A DNA stretch of 34,019 nucleotides from Enterocloster alcoholdehydrogenati (GCF_013282095.1 NZ_BLTJ01000019.1:1-34019), one strand, 5' to 3'. Shown: positions 22,817 through 30,468, numbered from the stretch's first letter. Numbers and translations: made by a program. Notes: generated by a model from the sequence alone, not told the origin.

Positions 22817-23048
22817 GTTCCTTACCTCCTGCGGAAGTAGGCTCGTCTGGTACTAACTCAATCACATCAGTAATTTCGCAATTCAGCGTTTCGCAGATAC
22901 GGGCTAATGTGTCCATGCTGATGTGCTTTCCCTCTTTGCTCATATTGGCAATCATATTCGTTGTCATACCAGCGGCAAGCCTTAAATCCTCTTTTCTCAT
23001 ATCACGCTCTAACAGTGTGTGCCAGAGTGGTTTATAGCTGATGTGCAT
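22776..23048 (-). CDS. Small Cro/CI-type HTH regulator
   Basis: A 90-residue protein (HTH_26-like). ATG 23048 is chosen over an upstream start because it follows GGAAAGGCAGGAA and begins the conserved domain (MHISYKPLWHTLLERDMRKE). The HTH is LRLAAGMTTNMIANMSKEG, followed by ISMDTLARICETLNCEITDV. It heads the tnpV operon and a palindrome (TTGTGA-TT-TCACAA) overlaps its -35, so it probably represses itself. Three residues differ in element B. Confidence 0.85.
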   Translation of the reverse strand: MHISYKPLWHTLLERDMRKEDLRLAAGMTTNMIANMSKEGKHISMDTLARICETLNCEITDVIELVPDEPTSAGGKEHEQIETKNNGKRN

Positions 23049-23111
23049 ATTTTTTTCCTGCCTTTCCATCCATACCACCGGGGCGGCCGCCCCGGCAGGA
23101 ACTTTTCTCTT

Positions 23112-23140
23112 ATTATAACACCAATCTTGTGAAATCACAA
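23112..23140 (-). promoter_or_regulatory. Promoter and operator of the HTH-tnpV operon (element A)
   Basis: TTGTGA (23140-23135), 17-bp spacer, TATAAT (23117-23112). The inverted repeat TTGTGATTTCACAA overlaps the -35. A GC-rich hairpin (CCGGGGC/GCCCCGG) follows in the leader. Confidence 0.75.
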
Positions 23141-23202
23141 TTTATTCTTGTATCCTGCCGCTGATACCGTCTGGATTGACTTTTCCTTTCTTTTTGTTCC
23201 CT

Positions 23203-23361
23203 TTAATTAGCCATGAACTGTTTCATGCCCTGCGACTTCGCGCCGGGGTTATCGTTGCCGTACCCCTCCATGAGGTTAATGCCGCCCCAAATGCCAAGTC
23301 CTGCGCCAAGCGCGATTACCAAAGTCTGCAATACGTCAACTGCGCTGTTGAAAAAATCCAT
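23203..23361 (-). pseudogene. maff2, 5' fragment
   Basis: A reading frame of 52 residues (MDFFNSAVDVLQTLVIALGA ... GMKQFMAN): the start and first membrane helix of a Maff2 family protein. The last codon and the TAA stop are supplied by element A. The 3' half is at 12574-12648. Maff2 is a small membrane protein encoded between VirD4 and VirB6 in this ICE class; its loss might impair transfer. A truncated 52-residue product could still be made. Confidence 0.85.
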
Positions 23362-23410
23362 ATAAACCTCGCTTTCTGCCGCTAAAACGGCTCAAAAAAT
23401 GTTGTTGGAA

Positions 23411-23440
23411 ATAAAAATGCCGCCGTTTTTATTCGGCGGC
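23411..23440 (-). terminator. Terminator at the end of the VirD4 gene
   Basis: Arms GCCGCCG and CGGCGGC (23419-23440) then ATTTTTAT on the minus strand. It overlaps the last codons of the VirD4 gene and precedes maff2. Confidence 0.6.
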
Positions 23441-25210
23441 TGCGTCCTCGTCGGACAAATCTATTTCGTATATGTCAAAGGGTTCGTCGGGCTTTACGAT
23501 TGCCGGACGGGTGGACATATACCGTTCAACGTCAAAAGCGTTTTTCTTGTCGAAGTCGGAAAGGTATTTGTAGTTCGGGTGCTGCGTTATATCGTACTTA
23601 TCGCTGAAAAAGGGGCGCACGCCGCGCAACTGCAAAATACATTTTCCTCCGTCCATAACTGCGATTTCGTCCTGTGTCATCAACTCCTTTCCCAATTTCT
23701 GATAATTGAGGCCATGAGAAACCTGCGTGCCGCGATTTTCGGAAGTGTTGAAACTGTCGATTGTTTCACGTCCCAAGTTCTCCGAAATATCCTTTGCATT
23801 TTTCCCGCGCCCTCCCAAAAACAAGGTGCTGTCGGCATTGTCAAGTATGATTTCTGCCGCGTCCTTGTAAATGGCTTTTAGCTGGCTCTGCGATTGCAGA
23901 ATGATAGAAGCCGAGATTTCCCGGCTGCGGATTGTGGCAATCAATTTTTCAAACTGCGGGATTTGTCCAATGTTTGCAAACTCGTCTAACAGGCAGCGAA
24001 CATGAACCGGCAGCTTGCCGCCGTATTCGTCGTCGGCCTTGTCGCACAAGAGATTAAATAACTGCGATTGCAGCATAGCGATAACAAAATTAAACGTGCT
24101 GTCCGTATCGCTCATAATCAAAAACAAAGCTGTTTTTCTGTCGCCTAACGTGTCAAGTTCTAATTCGTCGTAGGACATAAGATCGCGCAATTCCTTTATA
24201 TCAAAAGGAGCGAGCCTCGCACCGCAAGAAATGAGGATTGATTTTGCGGTTTTGCCCGCCGCCAATTTATATTTTCGGTACTGCTTCACCGCGAAATGGT
24301 CGGGGTCGCGTTCTTCCAAGTCGGCAAACAGCAAATCGACGGGGCTTTGATATTCCTCGTCGTCCTCGCGGGCTTCGCTGGCGTTGATAAGTTCCAACAG
24401 GGTAATAAAGTTCATTTCCTCGGCGGGGGCTTCGTACCAGATGTAGCCCACCAACGCGCAATACAAAAGCCGTTCTGCCTTTACCCAAAAATCCTCCGCG
24501 CTTTTTTCTCCCTCACCTTTGGTATTCGCTATCAACGTATTTACCAGCTTCAAAATATCTTTCTCGCTGCGGATATACACAAAGGGGTTGTAGTGCATAG
24601 ATTTTTTGAAGTTAATCGTATTCAGTACCTTAATGCGGTAGCCCGCCCGTTGCAGCAGCTTCCCGCACTCAATCAAAACCGTACCTTTCGGGTCGGTTAA
24701 GACGTAAGAGGAATGAAGCTGCATTAGATTAGGTTTGACAAAAAATCTTGTTTTTCCGCTGCCGCTGCCGCCGATCACGACGACGTTCTTATTTCTCGCG
24801 TACTTCGGCTGCTTCGGGCGGCTGTTCATGGTAAGCCGTTCCGTCTGCGTCAAAATGATGTTGTTTTGGAAATCCGGGTCTATGTAGGGCTTTATATCTT
24901 CGGCGTTTCCCCATCGGGCAGAGCCGTACTCCGCGCCCTTGCGGTATTTCTTCGCGTTTTTCCCTTTGACATAGACTATCAAGCGGATAATCACCGCACC
25001 GACAATGCCGACAAGCAAATCCAACGGGTAAACGCTCGGCAAGGCGTTTTCAAAGGCTGCGGAAAATCCTTGTGTGATATTCAGTATCTTTGCAGAAATA
25101 TCCGCGCCGGGGGCAAGCCGCACCGCCTGTCCGACTTTATCAAAGAGATAGACAAAGAACACATAGGGGATATTCGGAAGTATCAGCTTTTTGTAGTTGA
25201 TCTGCTTCAT
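23429..25210 (-). CDS. virD4: VirD4-like coupling protein, CD1115 family
   Basis: A 593-residue TraG/VirD4 ATPase that brings the relaxase-DNA complex to the secretion channel. It has two N-terminal membrane helices (about 12-30 and 62-82), Walker A GGSGSGKT at 147-154 and Walker B LLDEFANIG at 407-415, followed by QSQSQLKAIY and FLGGRGKNAKDIS motifs. Length is usual for the family. The ATG overlaps the pcfB stop. It may also serve element A, which has a relaxase but no coupling protein. Confidence 0.93.
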   Translation of the reverse strand: MKQINYKKLILPNIPYVFFVYLFDKVGQAVRLAPGADISAKILNITQGFSAAFENALPSVYPLDLLVGIVGAVIIRLIVYVKGKNAKKYRKGAEYGSARWGNAEDIKPYIDPDFQNNIILTQTERLTMNSRPKQPKYARNKNVVVIGGSGSGKTRFFVKPNLMQLHSSYVLTDPKGTVLIECGKLLQRAGYRIKVLNTINFKKSMHYNPFVYIRSEKDILKLVNTLIANTKGEGEKSAEDFWVKAERLLYCALVGYIWYEAPAEEMNFITLLELINASEAREDDEEYQSPVDLLFADLEERDPDHFAVKQYRKYKLAAGKTAKSILISCGARLAPFDIKELRDLMSYDELELDTLGDRKTALFLIMSDTDSTFNFVIAMLQSQLFNLLCDKADDEYGGKLPVHVRCLLDEFANIGQIPQFEKLIATIRSREISASIILQSQSQLKAIYKDAAEIILDNADSTLFLGGRGKNAKDISENLGRETIDSFNTSENRGTQVSHGLNYQKLGKELMTQDEIAVMDGGKCILQLRGVRPFFSDKYDITQHPNYKYLSDFDKKNAFDVERYMSTRPAIVKPDEPFDIYEIDLSDEDAAAE

Positions 25211-25680
25211 ATCTCGCGCCCCCTGTCCATTTTCTTTACCTTGTCGCGGGCGGCGTTAAGCTGCTTCGCCTTGTCCTTTGCAGCGGCAAGGGCTTTGCGG
25301 ATAGAGGGCTTTTTCTCCCGGTTCAGCTTCTTTGCGGAAAACTCTTGAAACGCTGCGGTCATAACGTCCGCGTCCCGGCCTTTGAAAAACACAAGGTAAC
25401 GGGTCTGCTCGCCCTTAACCTTTTTTAGCGAAAAATCTATGTTGTATTTCTTCGCCGTACTCTCAAAGGCTTTAATATTGCTGTCGGTGATCTCGATGTT
25501 GGAAACACCCGCGTTCTGCTTCATAAGCTGCCGCATGGTCTGTTTCCCATGCGCGGGTTTGCTTTTCTGCTCCAAAAACTTTTGGATTGCTTTCTGTAAC
25601 GCCTGTTCGGTAAGCCGCGCCGCGCCTTTTCCCACTTTGACGTATAGGGCAATCGTTTTTTGGGTTACTTCCTCCTGCAA
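25207..25680 (-). CDS. pcfB: PcfB family protein
   Basis: A 157-residue protein of the PcfB family (DUF3801, Pfam PF12687), encoded directly before the coupling protein in Gram-positive conjugative elements. Visible are the MRQLMKQNAGVSNIEITDSN core, YLVFFKGRDADVMTAAFQEF and a basic C-terminal tail. The start is TTG (25680) with AAGGAG 8 nt upstream. It is thought to help dock the relaxosome. Confidence 0.88.
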   Translation of the reverse strand: MQEEVTQKTIALYVKVGKGAARLTEQALQKAIQKFLEQKSKPAHGKQTMRQLMKQNAGVSNIEITDSNIKAFESTAKKYNIDFSLKKVKGEQTRYLVFFKGRDADVMTAAFQEFSAKKLNREKKPSIRKALAAAKDKAKQLNAARDKVKKMDRGREI

Positions 25681-25716
25681 GGTATCAACTCCTTTCCCGG
25701 TAAAGTGCGGCTATGC

Positions 25717-26661
25717 TCATTCGCCGCCGTATAAGTCGTGATTGACAAGGGCGGTATAGTAGCTGTCAATGGTACTCGGCGCGTTGAACAGCACCGCTTT
25801 TAGATACTGCTTGATGTTGCGCACTTTGGTTGTGTTCTCCCTCATGCAATCCAAAACAAACTCAATATGGCTGCTGTTCAGCTTCAAAAACTTGGATTTC
25901 ACCAATTCGGCGGGGTAGTCGTCCCCGGCAATACGGATTGTCTTTCGGGCTGTGCAGACGGTTTCCAGCATAAGGTCAACAATCTCGTCCAAACGGTCTT
26001 TGTCAATTTTGCAGTTTTGAATGAGATGGTCGTATTCGATATTGTCCTTGATAATCTCCCTGTAAATCTCTACTGCGCTATTGCTTTTCGCTTCCGTTCT
26101 TTTCCTTTCCGGCGGCGTAGCCGCTTCGCCATGCGCAAAGGGCAAGGGGTTTAGGGAATGGAAAGGAATGGAATCGGTACTTGATAAATCAGTAATTGAT
26201 TGTTCTTTACTTAATATATCTTTATTTAATTGCGTTGGATTTTCCAACGTAGGTTTTTCCTGCGTAGGTTTTTCCAACGTTGGATTATCCAATGTTGGAT
26301 TTTCCAATGTAGGTAAATCCAATATAGGCGGCTGTCCGCCGCTGGTAGCTGCTTCCGGCTCTCGCGGCTGCGGCTGCTCGTATATGACGTAATCTGCGCC
26401 CCGCAAGCGTCCCTTTTCGTCGCGCTCCCGGCTGCGCACGATATATCCGGCTTTTTCGAGTTCCTTTACCGCTTCGCGGATTGCGTCGATCTTCTCCCGG
26501 TTGATATGGGATAAGCCCGCAAGGGTATAATCCCAATCTTCGGGCAGCGAAAGCATTTGCGACAACAAGCCCTTTGCCTTTAAGGACAATTCCTTGTTTC
26601 GCAAGTGGTGGTTGCTCATAACGGTATATCCCGTATTTCGCTCCACTCTGAAAACTGCCAT
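25717..26661 (-). CDS. Replication initiator (HTH N-terminus, DUF6017-like C-terminus)
   Basis: A 314-residue protein. The N-terminal winged helix (about 1-95: HLRNKELSLKAKGLLSQMLS, then IREAVKELEKAGYIVRSRER) is followed by a disordered linker with PTLEN-type pentapeptide repeats (about 118-148) and a helical C-terminal domain resembling DUF6017. This is the usual initiator of Tn1549-like ICEs, expected to replicate the excised circle. The linker is encoded by six 15-bp tandem repeats that may double as origin iterons. It heads the PcfB-VirD4 transcript. Confidence 0.85.
   Translation of the reverse strand: MAVFRVERNTGYTVMSNHHLRNKELSLKAKGLLSQMLSLPEDWDYTLAGLSHINREKIDAIREAVKELEKAGYIVRSRERDEKGRLRGADYVIYEQPQPREPEAATSGGQPPILDLPTLENPTLDNPTLEKPTQEKPTLENPTQLNKDILSKEQSITDLSSTDSIPFHSLNPLPFAHGEAATPPERKRTEAKSNSAVEIYREIIKDNIEYDHLIQNCKIDKDRLDEIVDLMLETVCTARKTIRIAGDDYPAELVKSKFLKLNSSHIEFVLDCMRENTTKVRNIKQYLKAVLFNAPSTIDSYYTALVNHDLYGGE
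26235..26324. repeat. Six 15-bp tandem repeats within the rep gene
   Basis: Units such as TTGGATTTTCCAACG, TAGGTTTTTCCAACG and TTGGATTATCCAATG follow each other without gaps and keep the reading frame (five codons each). They include CCAACGTTGG-like dyads. RepA_N-type plasmid initiators often carry their origin inside the gene. Confidence 0.8.
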
Positions 26662-26789
26662 ATTTCCTCACTTCCTCTCTTGGTATGCGTGGACAATTAG
26701 AAAGCCGTTTTCGGCTGTTTTGGTATTGCAATATGCCCTTTGCCGTTTTCGCGTCTGCAAAGCCGCATGGCACAAGGGCTTTTGCCCGT

Positions 26790-27008
26790 CTATTTGTCCA
26801 TGCTGGCGTGCGTTTTCCGCGTCCTTTTGCCGGGGCAATAGGGACACTCTTTGAAAACGCAAAACTCATATTTCCACCCGGGGCGGTAGAAACGGCAAGT
26901 GCCGCAATCTTCATCATCTCCGGCACAACCGGATTGATAGCGGTCAAATCCCGGCTTCTGCTGCATGAGCAATTCAAACGCCCGCTGCTTGCCCTTTGTG
27001 AAATACAT
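26790..27008 (-). CDS. Small cysteine-rich ICE protein
   Basis: A 72-residue protein starting at ATG 27008 after AAAGGAGG. Cysteines in CAGDDEDCGTCRFYRP and CVFKECPYCPG could bind zinc. It is the first gene of the visible ICE operon, just downstream of a strong terminator. Similar small proteins precede the initiator in related ICEs. Function unknown. The 128 bp between it and the initiator hold only a doubtful short ORF. Confidence 0.65.
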   Translation of the reverse strand: MYFTKGKQRAFELLMQQKPGFDRYQSGCAGDDEDCGTCRFYRPGWKYEFCVFKECPYCPGKRTRKTHASMDK

Positions 27009-27037
27009 TCCGGCTGCACCTCCTTTCCTGCGGGCAT

Positions 27038-27087
27038 AAAAAAACGGCGTTACTTTCTCCCCCAAAGGGGTTAAGGTAACGCCGTTT
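27038..27087 (-). terminator. Strong terminator upstream of the ICE right operon
   Basis: An 11-bp stem (AACGGCGTTAC with GTAACGCCGTT), an inner CCCC/GGGG stem, and a seven-base T run on the minus strand. It lies just before the SD of the 72-residue gene and would block transcription entering from outside or attenuate the operon. Confidence 0.75.
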
Positions 27088-27187
27088 GTGTGCGTATTCA
27101 GTTTTTAACACATTCCCTGTCTATCCGCTGTCCGCAAAACCATTGATTTTATTAGCTTTTTGCCGCTATCGCTATCACACCTCATTA

Positions 27188-28627
27188 TTTCAAAGACCCG
27201 GATTTCAAGCCATGCTTGCAGACATTGAAGCCGGGAAAGTCGGTACAGTCATTGTCAAGGATATGTCCCGGTTAGGGCGCAACTACTTACAAGTGGGAAT
27301 GTACACAGAAATGATTTTCCCACAGAAAAACGTCCGTTTCATTGCTATCAATGACGGCGTGGACAGTGCGCAGGGGGAAAATGATTTTGCCCCGCTGCGG
27401 AACATTTTTAACGAATGGCTGGTGAGGGACACGAGCAAGAAAATCAAGGCAGTCAAACGCTCTAAGGGCATGAGCGGCAAGCCTATCACAAGCAAGCCCG
27501 TCTATGGCTACCTTATGGACGAGGACGAGAACTTTATCATTGACGAGGAAGCCGCCCCGGTGGTACGGCAGATTTACAGCCTCTGCCTTGCCGGGAACGG
27601 TCCGACCAAGATAGCCCGTATGCTCACAGAACAGCAAATCCCCACGCCGGGGACGCTGGAATACCGCAGGACGGGAAGCACCCGCCGCTACCACCCCGGC
27701 TATGAGTGCAAGTGGGCGACTAATACAGTGGTTCATCTGCTGGAAAACCGGGAATATACGGGCTGCCTTGTGAATTTCAAGACGGACAAGGTTTCCTACA
27801 AGCTGAAACACAGCATAGAAAATCCCCCGGAAAAGCAAGTGATTTTTGAGAACCACCATGAGCCTATCATTGACCGGGAAACATGGGAACGGGTGCAGGA
27901 GTTACGCAAACAGAGGAAACGCCCCAACCGCTATGATGAAGTGGGCTTGTTTTCCGGCATACTCTTTTGTGCAGACTGCGGCAGCGTCATGTACCAGCAG
28001 AGATACCAGACGGACAAGCGTAAGCAGGACTGTTATATCTGCGGCAGCTACAAGAAACGTACAAGGGACTGTACGGCGCACTTTATCCGCACCGACCTTT
28101 TGACCGCCGGAGTGACTGAAAACCTTAGGAAGATTACCAGCTATGCGGCAAAGCATGAAGCCCGGTTTATGAAGCTGCTTGTGGAGCAGAACGAGGACGG
28201 GGGCAGACGGAGGAACGCCGCCAAGAAAAAGGAACTGGAAACGGCACAAAAGCGTATCAGTGAACTGTCCGCTATCTTCAAGCGGCTGTATGAGGACAGC
28301 GTGACCGGGCGCATATCAGACGAGCGTTTTTCGGAACTGTCGGCAGACTATGAAGCCGAGCAGAAAGAACTGAAAGAGCGTGTCGCCGGATTGCAGGAAG
28401 AACTTTCCAAAGCGAAGGAAGCCACCGAAAACGCAGAAAAGTTTATGAAAGTGGTTCGCGGGCACACCAGTTTTGAAGAACTTACCCCCACTCTGCTGCG
28501 GGAGTTTGTGGAGAAAATCGTTATCCATGAAAGCGTTGCCCTTGACGGGAAACGCCGGGGGAAATTACGCAGACAAGAAATTGAAATCTATTATTCTTTT
28601 GTCGGCAAGGTAGAACTGCCCGACTAA
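27188..28627 (+). pseudogene. Large serine recombinase lacking its catalytic N-terminus
   Basis: Homology begins abruptly at FQRPGFQAMLADIEAG and runs to a normal end. The Recombinase domain, zinc ribbon (CADCGSVMYQQRYQTDKRKQ, CYICGSY), coiled coil and DUF4368-like tail (EFVEKIVIHE, IEIYYSFVGKV) are present. About 60-80 N-terminal residues with the nucleophile Ser and first Arg are missing, so it cannot catalyse recombination. The reading frame stays open upstream to 27086 through unrelated sequence. It differs clearly from the recombinase at 12745-14415. The deletion point joins ICE-flanking sequence; the 3' end abuts a maff2-like core and element B. Confidence 0.85.
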
Positions 28628-28715
28628 TGCCCGCCCTGTCCGGTTCTCTTACCGGATAGGAACGGCAAAATTTTTTACACTTCTTTTACTTCTTTATCTC
28701 ACATGAACTAAAAGC

Positions 28716-28745
28716 CAGGGCATGAAGCAGTTAATGGCTAATTAA
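28716..28745 (+). other. Attachment junction with maff2-like core (element B)
   Basis: CAGGGCATGAAGCAGTTAATGGC, a variant of the maff2 codons for QGMKQLMA, directly precedes the element end TAATTAAAGGGAAC. Only about 28 bp of maff2-like sequence remain. On its left is the 3' end of the truncated recombinase gene rather than a maff2 gene. Confidence 0.65.
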
Positions 28746-28807
28746 AGGGAACAAAAAGAAAGGAAAAAACAATCCAGACGGTATCAGCGGCAGGCTACAA
28801 GAATAAA

Positions 28808-28836
28808 TTGTGATTTCACAAGATTGGTGTTATAAT
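28808..28836 (+). promoter_or_regulatory. Promoter and operator of the HTH-tnpV operon (element B)
   Basis: TTGTGA (28808-28813), 17-bp spacer, TATAAT (28831-28836), with the palindrome TTGTGATTTCACAA over the -35. A hairpin with arms CCGGGGC and GCCCCGG follows at about 28854-28871 in the leader, ahead of the HTH SD. Confidence 0.75.
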
Positions 28837-28899
28837 AAGAGAAAAGCTCCTGCCGGGGCAGCCGCCCCGGTGGTATGGATAGAAAGGCAGGAAAACAAT

Positions 28900-29172
28900 A
28901 TGCACATCAGCTATAAACCACTCTGGCACACACTGTTAGAGCGTGATATGAGAAAAGAGGATTTAAGGCTTGCCGCTGGTATGACAACGAATATGATTGC
29001 CAACATGAGCAAAGAGGGAAAGCACATCAGCATGGACACATTAGCCCGTATCTGCGAAACGCTGAATTGCGAGATTACAGATGTGATTGAGTTAGTACCA
29101 GACGAGCCTGCTTCCACAGGAGGTAAGGAACATGAGCGAATTGAAACAAAGAATAACGGAAAACGGAATTGA
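28900..29172 (+). CDS. Small Cro/CI-type HTH regulator (element B)
   Basis: A 90-residue protein with HTH LRLAAGMTTNMIANMSKEG, three residues different from the element A copy (all in the C-terminal tail). It is first in the operon HTH-tnpV-cargo, so it probably sets cargo expression through the palindrome over its own -35. Confidence 0.85.
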   Translation: MHISYKPLWHTLLERDMRKEDLRLAAGMTTNMIANMSKEGKHISMDTLARICETLNCEITDVIELVPDEPASTGGKEHERIETKNNGKRN

Positions 29173-29509
29173 TTATATCCTTGTCGGAGATTATTACATC
29201 CCAGATTTGAAGCTGCCGGAAGAACACCGCCCTATCGGAAAGTATGGACGGTTACACCGGGAATATTTGAGAGAAGTCCACCCAGCCAGATTGAACACAT
29301 TGATACTGACCGGAGAATTGTGGACATATCTTGCAGACCTGAACGAACAGGCACAGGAACGGTTAGACACCATCATGGAGCAGATGAAAGCTGCCGAGGG
29401 CGTGACCGAAGAATTGAAGCGTACTTCTCAGATGGAATGGGTGCAGCGTTGCAATAACATTCATAACCGGGCAGAAGAAATTGTTTTACATGAGATGATT
29501 TATTCATAA
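29132..29509 (+). CDS. tnpV: TnpV family transposon protein (element B)
   Basis: A 125-residue TnpV protein with six substitutions relative to the element A copy (for example VLK to DLK near residue 24). It overlaps the HTH gene by 41 bp. Homology to element A ends about 10 bp after its stop, where cargo slot 1 begins. Confidence 0.88.
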   Translation: MSELKQRITENGIDYILVGDYYIPDLKLPEEHRPIGKYGRLHREYLREVHPARLNTLILTGELWTYLADLNEQAQERLDTIMEQMKAAEGVTEELKRTSQMEWVQRCNNIHNRAEEIVLHEMIYS

Positions 29510-29558
29510 CGGTATGGTAGAATGATTATGACAAATAAGAATTTGTGGAGGAGATATT

Positions 29559-30077
29559 TTGAGAACATACAAGGATAAAGAGGAATTAAAAGATGAGATA
29601 AATAAAAGCTTTGAAAAGTATATTTCTGAATTTGATAATATTCCTGAATCTTTAAAAGGTAAGAGAATAATCGAAGTAGATAGAACACCAGCAGAAAATC
29701 TTGCTTATCAAGTTGGATGGACAACATTAGTTTTGAGATGGGAAGATGATGAGAAACATGGAATTGAAGTGAAAACACCATCAGATATGTTTAAGTGGAA
29801 TCAGTTAGGCGATTTATATCAATGGTTTACAGATACTTACTCACATTTGTCATTAGCAGAATTGAAAGATAGATTAAAAGAAAATATTACATCTATCCAT
29901 ACAATGATTGACTCAATGAGTGAGGAAGAACTATTTCAACCACATATGAGAAAGTGGGCTGATGATGCTACAAAAGCAGCGGTATGGGAAGTTTACAAGT
30001 TCATTCACGTTAATACTGTTGCTCCTTTCGGAACTTTTAGAACTAAGATTAGAAAATGGAAAAAGATAGCACTGTAA
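29559..30077 (+). CDS. ClbS/DfsB family protein (cargo slot 1 of element B)
   Basis: A 172-residue helical protein of the ClbS/DfsB family (DUF1706, DinB-like four-helix fold). Signature segments are PAENLAYQVGWTTLVLRWE, MFKWNQLGDLYQWF and WADDATKAAVWEVYKFIHVN with APFGTFRTKIRKWKK at the end. ClbS is a colibactin resistance hydrolase and DfsB a bacillithiol-related relative, so a role in protection from a reactive small molecule is a reasonable inference. The start is TTG (29559) after GGAGGAG. The gene is strongly AT-rich compared with the backbone, and lies 49 bp after tnpV in the same direction. Confidence 0.8.
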   Translation: MRTYKDKEELKDEINKSFEKYISEFDNIPESLKGKRIIEVDRTPAENLAYQVGWTTLVLRWEDDEKHGIEVKTPSDMFKWNQLGDLYQWFTDTYSHLSLAELKDRLKENITSIHTMIDSMSEEELFQPHMRKWADDATKAAVWEVYKFIHVNTVAPFGTFRTKIRKWKKIAL

Positions 30078-30135
30078 ATTTCCAGTTTGTTGAGATGGAA
30101 AGAGTTATATAAATTAGAATTTGGAGGGAAGAAAT

Positions 30136-30468
30136 ATGCAGACGATTATTGTGTTGTTAAATCCAGGAATGCTTGAAAATGCTGATTTGGATTTGAGATA
30201 TCGCATACCAGACCGTATCGAAGAGGTATCAAATTCTTTGATACAAAGCAATGGATATGATTATATAGACACAGAGGACGGAGACCCTGGACCATTGATG
30301 GGTATTTGGTTGGAAACTGAAAATGCACATAGAAACTGGCATATAGTGAGGGATTTGTTTCAAAGGGAAAAATTTATAGGAAATGATTTATCTTTGTCGG
30401 CTCAGATATATATTTCCGAAAAAGATACTGACGATTTAGAAAACTGTGTGCTTGTTTTTCCTGAATAA
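30136..30468 (+). CDS. Unknown cargo protein, 110 residues
   Basis: ATG 30136 is chosen because GGAGGG lies 7-8 nt upstream; a longer frame to 30121 includes that SD. It is a small acidic soluble protein beginning with a beta strand (MQTIIVLLNPG), followed by a charged helix-strand pattern (LRYRIPDRIEEVSNSLIQSN, YDYIDTEDGDPGP). No family is recognised with confidence; size and acidity recall immunity proteins of polymorphic toxins. AT-rich cargo, same direction as the ClbS-like gene. Confidence 0.7.
   Translation: MQTIIVLLNPGMLENADLDLRYRIPDRIEEVSNSLIQSNGYDYIDTEDGDPGPLMGIWLETENAHRNWHIVRDLFQREKFIGNDLSLSAQIYISEKDTDDLENCVLVFPE

Larger units (their letters stand above)
12649..23208 (-). mobile_element. 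Element A: mobilizable element (serine recombinase, VirE/CHC2, MobQ) inserted in maff2
   Basis: A segment of about 10.5 kb lies between the two halves of maff2. Its left end carries the serine recombinase gene and its right end the HTH-tnpV operon, the arrangement seen in Tn4451-like elements. It codes for a recombinase, a VirE-type helicase plus CHC2 primase, a MobA/MobL relaxase, DUF3847, RepA_N-like, XRE, TnpV and HTH proteins, plus two cargo loci (TPR and MBL). The target core common to both junctions is CAG(C/T)TCATGGC. It has no conjugation channel genes, so transfer would depend on a helper such as the surrounding ICE. Confidence 0.85.
22428..23232 (-). repeat. Long inverted repeat, arm A2 (partner 28716-29520)
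   Basis: About 805 bp holding tnpV, the HTH gene, its promoter and the element end with the maff2-derived core. The partner arm in element B has the same length in opposite orientation. Homology breaks at the cargo gene on one side and at the maff2 flank on the other. Confidence 0.9.
1..27040 (-). mobile_element. Tn1549/CTn-type integrative conjugative element backbone, left end outside the window
   Basis: The minus-strand gene order Rep, PcfB, VirD4, Maff2, CD1112-type VirB6, PrgI, VirB4, CD1108-type NlpC/P60, DUF4315, DUF4366, Cys-rich VLP, MobC, relaxase matches the conserved transfer module of Tn1549/CTn-like ICEs of Clostridia. The backbone is interrupted twice: by element A inside maff2 (12649-23208) and by a plus-strand defence gene between mobC and the relaxase (about 800-2350). 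The right limit is put at the terminator near 27040. The integrase and true ends are not visible. The 27-bp palindromes occur only left of element A, so the two halves may differ in recent history, although the split maff2 halves fit each other. Confidence 0.85.
28716..29520 (+). repeat. Long inverted repeat, arm B2 (partner 22428-23232)
   Basis: Carries the element end (ATGGCTAATTAAAGGG), HTH promoter, HTH and tnpV genes. Same length as A2. Confidence 0.9.

Noticed and set aside
26668-26862. A 64-codon minus-strand ORF between the 72-aa gene and rep
   Set aside because: It overlaps the 72-aa gene, has no SD and shows no protein-like pattern. Left out as doubtful.
26285-27037. A 250-codon minus-strand ORF overlapping rep and the small Cys-rich gene
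   Set aside because: It runs in another frame of two genes with clear SDs and family matches. Its composition is Arg/Ser-rich, typical of a shadow frame.
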